Shown piece by piece: positions 59,733 through 64,000 of a DNA stretch of 64,000 nucleotides; position 1 is the stretch's first letter, and each line of letters begins with the position of its first letter. The notes under the pieces are model-generated. The model searched no databases, was not told where the DNA came from, and saw only the letters and a program-made list of their open reading frames with translations. Source of the DNA: Syncephalis fuscata (Eukaryota; Zoopagomycota; Zoopagomycetes; Zoopagales; Piptocephalidaceae); assembly GCA_025786725.1 (NCBI GenBank), contig JAHLTZ010000056.1, positions 31,745 through 95,744 of the forward strand, in the 5' to 3' direction. The position numbers and the translations under genes are program-made.

Positions 59733-61210
59733 ATGTACGGGCTGCTAATACTGGCAACGCTGTCAGCAGCATTCAATGGCCTTTATATTGGCTATGATTA
59801 TGGTGTTATTGGTGGATTCTTTGCCATCCCCGCTTCTGAGGCGTACTTTCAATGGGAAAGCGATACGGCCAAAGGCTTTATTGCGTCCAGTTTCGTATTG
59901 GGTGGGCTATTTAGCGCGATTGTCGCAGGCTCCATTGCAGGTAAGCAAAGTTGAATTTATAGAATAGTTTGCTGATTCCCTTTTTACACCCAGATACTAT
60001 TGGACGTCGTATGTCGATCATCTCAACTGCAGTAATTTCGGCCATTGGCGGGCTATTACAAACAATTGCAGTCAACATTGCTATGCTTTACGTTGGCCGA
60101 TTTGTATCTGGCTTAGCAGTTGGTATGGCCTATGTTGTTGCGCCACTTTACATTGCAGAAGTGGCTCCAAAACAATGGCGTGGCACATTGGTATATTTTA
60201 TTCAAATCAATCTCTGTCTTGGATTACTTGTTAGCACAATTATTAATTATGGCGCTAGTTTCATCAAAGGAAATGGCAGCTTTCGGCTCATACTTGCTCT
60301 TCAAATGCTGCCACCAGTTTTTATTATTACTGGCATGCTTTTCTCGCCAGAATCCCCACGTTGGCTTATTTACAAGCACAAAACGGCGTTGGCTCGTCGG
60401 AACCTGGCAAGGTTTCGCAATATTCAACTAAATGATCCGTTATTAGACAAAGAGATCCAAATAATCCAGCAATCAATTGAAGCTGACAACAAACCAGATC
60501 AGGCAAAATGGCATCATTTAGTTAAAGATGGCATGTGGAGACGTTTATTGTTAGCCAGTGCTATCGGCAGCTTGCAGCAACTTTGCGGTATCAACGCTAT
60601 TACCTATTATTCGCCAGATATTCTTAGTATGTCAGGCATTACCGAAAGCTCCGAACAGTTGGCACTGACAATTATCTCTGGTGTCACCAATCTCATTGGT
60701 TCTATTACCGGTACGCTGCTGGTAGATCGGTTTGGACGTAGAACTATATTGGTATCTGGTGGCCTCATTATGAGCAGCACACTATTTACAATCAGTATAT
60801 TAATAGCTACTGGTGCAAAGGAGGAGACAAGCCATGCCAAAGCCTACGGAATATTGGCTATGATGTGCTTGTTTGTTGGCGCTTTTTCCTTTAGTTGGGG
60901 GCCTGTCACATGGATTTACGTAACAGAGATTTTTCCCCAGCATGCTCGCGGTAAAGCAATGGCCGTAAGTGCGACATTAAGCTGGGCATGCAATTTCATT
61001 GTGTCCCAAGTAACGCCATTGTTGTTTACTTCGCTCGGATGGGGATCGTTCCTTATATATGGCGGCGTCTGTTTAATAGGTAGTATATGGGAATATATAG
61101 TGTTTCCCGAAACAAAGCAAAAAAGCTTTGAGGAAATTAACGCCATGTTTTCGGCAAAGGATCGTCAAAACCAGAAGTTTCACTTGATGATAATGACATG
61201 CAAGATATAA
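59733..61210 (+). CDS. Sugar porter, MFS superfamily, 474 aa
   Basis: Two exons, 59733-59940 and 59994-61210; the 53-nt intron is at the shared phase-1 position (GSIA/DTIGRR). Motifs: NGLYIGYDYGVIGG, PASEAYFQW, KGFIASSFVLGG, VGRFVSGLAVGMAYVVAPLY, PESPRWLIYKH, LQQLCGINAITYYSP (hexose-binding Gln, Gln and Asn present), LVDRFGRRT, WGPVTWIYVTEIFPQHARG and FPETKQKSFEEI. The loop 2-3 motif is DTIGRR instead of DRxGRR, losing the first Arg. Closest relative is the intronless gene at 29680. Confidence 0.94.
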
Positions 61211-62411
61211 AAATATAACATTTTAGTTTATTATCATGTATTCAATTGTAACTTAAATGTGTAAATGATTTGGATTTTGTAATTAAATTAATAAGGTTTT
61301 GGTATGATTAAATAATTCAAAAAATAATTAAATTGCACAAGAAATTTTTGAAGCTAAATTGCTTTGTTAAAATATTGTTATATTAAGTTGCTACAATTCA
61401 ATTACATAAATGAGCGGAGTCTTAATTTAAACCGTTGTATTTATTGTACTTAAAAGCCTTCCTATCACGCATTTATGCTATTTAGCGTTTATTAGAGTTT
61501 CAACAGTATTATAAACGCTTAATACTGTTGCTCAAATAATAATAAAAATTAATTTCTTAATCTAATTTACTTTAGCTTATTATCAAGTTTACGCAGTTGC
61601 GATTTCTGTCATAAATACACTGATTCGAGTTATATTTGAACATTAAACTTATTTGATGCTTCTTGACATCTGCCTATGATCTTAAATGCAACATCGATCA
61701 TCAACTGACATTGTTGATATAAAAGTATCACATGTTTTATAAGTTATAATGTCATTGAGAGAATGCAATAACAGCAAAAAAACATATATATGTGTAAAGT
61801 GATTCTAAAGCGGATCAATTCTTTGTTGTTACTATAAAAGCTATAAGTTGTATAGCAATGCCATTCATATTCAGAATAAAAAACTAAGAATAATTTATTA
61901 CTAATCTTAGTATAACAATGCGAAAATGACCGGATAATAAGTATTACCAAATATTGTGCTAACACAGCGTCAATAACTGCTACTTCTGCATAATAAAATA
62001 TTCAAATCTATTTTCACTATGAATATTCCAAATGTAGCATCATGTATCAACAATAACATATATGGCATTGAATAGACACATCATTATTACGCCTTCTACT
62101 TTCCTCTTTATAGTCATAAAATTTGTTCATTATAATTATACGGTTCTTACCACTATGAAAATCCAGAATTTACCTACTAAATGTTCTAAGTGTTGATATT
62201 CCATGACGTAGGAAACACTATGCAAGAGAATATTGAATATTATCAATAAAGAAAATAAACTTTTTATAACTCCCTGACTACCCTGACCAATCCCTGAATT
62301 AGTTTAATTACTATTGTTATTGTATAAACGTAATAACCTATAAAACTTTCATTTCCACTACATCCACTACATCTGTCTCTTCACCAAATCTATCTTCCTT
62401 AGATAGCTTAA
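61211..62411. other. AT-rich intergenic region
   Basis: About 1.2 kb with no supported gene. The last 80 bases contain a TATAAAA-like element and a C/T-rich stretch ahead of the small gene. Confidence 0.5.
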
Positions 62412-62818
62412 ATGGTCATTTTTCCAAAAAAAAGGCGTATGTTATGGGGTAGTCTGTCTTATGCTGAGGCACGAGATGTAGTTGAATGGATGAAAGCATT
62501 TGACTTGGAACAAACAAGTAAAAATGTACAAATAGTTATAATATAATTAAATAACTAAGATTTTAGAGCTGTTAATAAAAAGTGTTCAGCCTTTTATTTT
62601 TGGAAGCAACACTGAGTGGTAAGTATTGAATTGATTATTATTGTGCTAAAATAACGATTACTAATAACTGTGTAATAATGATTTTTATTGATATAGTGGC
62701 TATGTTATTCTGGGAGCAGCGATACCCGAGCAATGTTTTCATGTGTATATGGTAACTGTAATATTAGCATCTAATGATATGTACTAATTATTATGCTTTA
62801 ATATAGGGAAACACTTGA
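62412..62818 (+). CDS. Small four-exon gene or gene fragment, about 75 aa
   Basis: Exons 62412-62517, 62567-62618, 62697-62751 and 62807-62818 join in phase with good GTAA(A/G) donors and AG acceptors. The peptide begins MVIFPKKRRMLWGSLSYAEA, passes through KAFDLEQTKLLIKSVQPFIF and ends EQCFHVYMGNT. I recognise no family. The protein is short, with a basic start and a compact hydrophobic second half (YVILGAAIPEQC). It may be a genuine small protein or a truncated duplicate of a larger gene left beside the repeat. Phase-consistent splicing over three introns argues against chance. Confidence 0.5.
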
Positions 62819-62910
62819 TCGCGCTAATCTTTAAATAAAAATTAATTATAAAATAAAATAGAAACAATATACTTACTAGGAACGTAATTAAGTCTATTAG
62901 TATTTGAAGA

Positions 62911-62988
62911 TAATCCATTGGATTATCAAATATTAAACTTAATAAATCAACAAGAATCAAGTTTAATATTTAATAATTTAATGGATTA
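62911..62988. repeat. Nested inverted repeat (hairpin)
   Basis: Inner arms AATATTAAACTT (62929-62940) and AAGTTTAATATT (62959-62970) pair perfectly around an 18-base loop; outer arms TAATCCATT (62911-62919) and AATGGATTA (62980-62988) also pair. It lies just outside the end of repeat copy B. Confidence 0.85.
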
Positions 62989-63082
62989 CCATTGTTTTTT
63001 GTGAACTTATGGAAGAGTTATTAAAATATTAATTGATGCCGTTAAAATCATTATAAGCAATAAAATCTTAAATATGATAGCT

Positions 63083-64000
63083 TTTATTTAAATGTGTCTA
63101 TTCATAATTATAGTTTGTCATTTAACACCATTTGATTTATATTATAATCTTATTATAGTTTATTAACTAAAAATAATTTTACATTGCAAATATTAGCAGA
63201 TTGAAGTTAGTTACATTCACGCTGTGTGGTTTATTAGTTTAACTGTAAAAATCAACGACCAATAGCAATACTAAACAACCAGCACTTGTATTTTGAGTAT
63301 TAAAGTATTGGCAAAACCAAAAGCAAGCATTATAAAGCAATGTTGTAATAAAATGCTATTTGGTTATTTGCCTACAACTTTTAAAACTAGAGCTGTAACA
63401 ACATTATGGTTTATCCATAGTAAATATCTTCAACTACAGTTATTTTGATTACACAAATGTCTCATTACTAATTGCGATTTTTATGCATATAACACTTATG
63501 TCGCCACTTTAGCATTAATGTGCAATAGTTATGAACATTGTAAACCTGCATTTTGTTATTTTTATTACACATAGCCATTATGAAAATGTATTTTTATTTT
63601 TAATATCTTAAAATGTCTATGAAACTCGCCTACAAATTTAAACGTAGAATTATTGCTTCGATACTATAACAATACACTACAAAAGCAAACGAGTGGTTTC
63701 AACATAACTAGATAATAATCAACAAAACGTGCGTTAAAAAGCGATAGTAATCATTTAATTGATACAGCGTTACTAATACTACGTGTAACTTTATGTATAA
63801 TGAATCAAATTGCTGATGTTTTGCACAAATATACGTATGCCATATAGGTAGCTATTGGTAAAGTATACCGTTATTGTATTGTGTGATGATGTAGTAATTG
63901 TAGTAATACGCTAACAAATATGCAAAAACAGCAGTTTTATGCCATTTACGGCCTATATAAGTAAAATACAGCAAAATGATTGCCGGATTCGAGTTCTCCA
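63083..64000 (-). repeat. Copy B of the dispersed element, cut by the window edge
   Basis: This stretch is a near-identical reverse complement of about 34016-34933, with scattered substitutions and single-base indels. It reaches the window end within the arm that forms the palindrome in copy A, so a second palindrome may lie just outside. Confidence 0.93.

Overview
This window is nuclear DNA from a filamentous, probably early-diverging fungus. It carries a chitin synthase with a myosin-like motor domain, a velvet-domain regulator, Arp2/3 and complex I subunits, and genes split by short introns (about 45-110 nt, many with CTAAT/CTAAC branch sites). Intergenic DNA is very AT-rich, with long gene-free stretches and at least two decayed genes. 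The species cannot be named from the sequence.

Left part (1-28.7 kb): the 3' part of a motor-domain chitin synthase whose last 600 bp need three successive -1 frame changes; a 7.6-kb stretch without an intact gene but with a degraded membrane-protein gene; a velvet protein with a histidine-rich tail; an unidentified coiled-coil protein; a bifunctional 6-phosphofructo-2-kinase/fructose-2,6-bisphosphatase with 11 exons; ARPC3; a candidate 7TM receptor; a GNAT acetyltransferase; a second decayed gene; and an ammonium transporter.

Middle (29.6-44.7 kb): three sugar-porter MFS genes, a head-to-head palindromic repeat, and a 5.1-kb non-LTR retrotransposon with one long open frame for AP endonuclease, reverse transcriptase and RNase H, bounded by a perfect 20-bp target-site duplication. 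A single-exon, strongly codon-biased gene of unknown function follows.

Right part (47.6-64 kb): a TMEM170-like membrane protein; a disordered protein rich in CDK-type sites, transcribed divergently from a TB2/DP1/HVA22 (REEP/Yop1) protein with a very long tail; the NDUFA8-type complex I subunit; two more sugar porters; a small four-exon gene; and, at the edge, an inverted copy of the 33-35 kb repeat. The two copies bracket about 28 kb.

The main functional theme is nutrient uptake and carbon control: five sugar-porter paralogues, one ammonium transporter and the enzyme that sets fructose-2,6-bisphosphate. Four of the five porters share one phase-1 intron at the DRxGRR loop; the fifth has lost it exactly. 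The rest is general cell biology (cell wall, actin, ER shape, respiration). I found no operon-like system, no CRISPR array and no convincing tRNA or rRNA gene.
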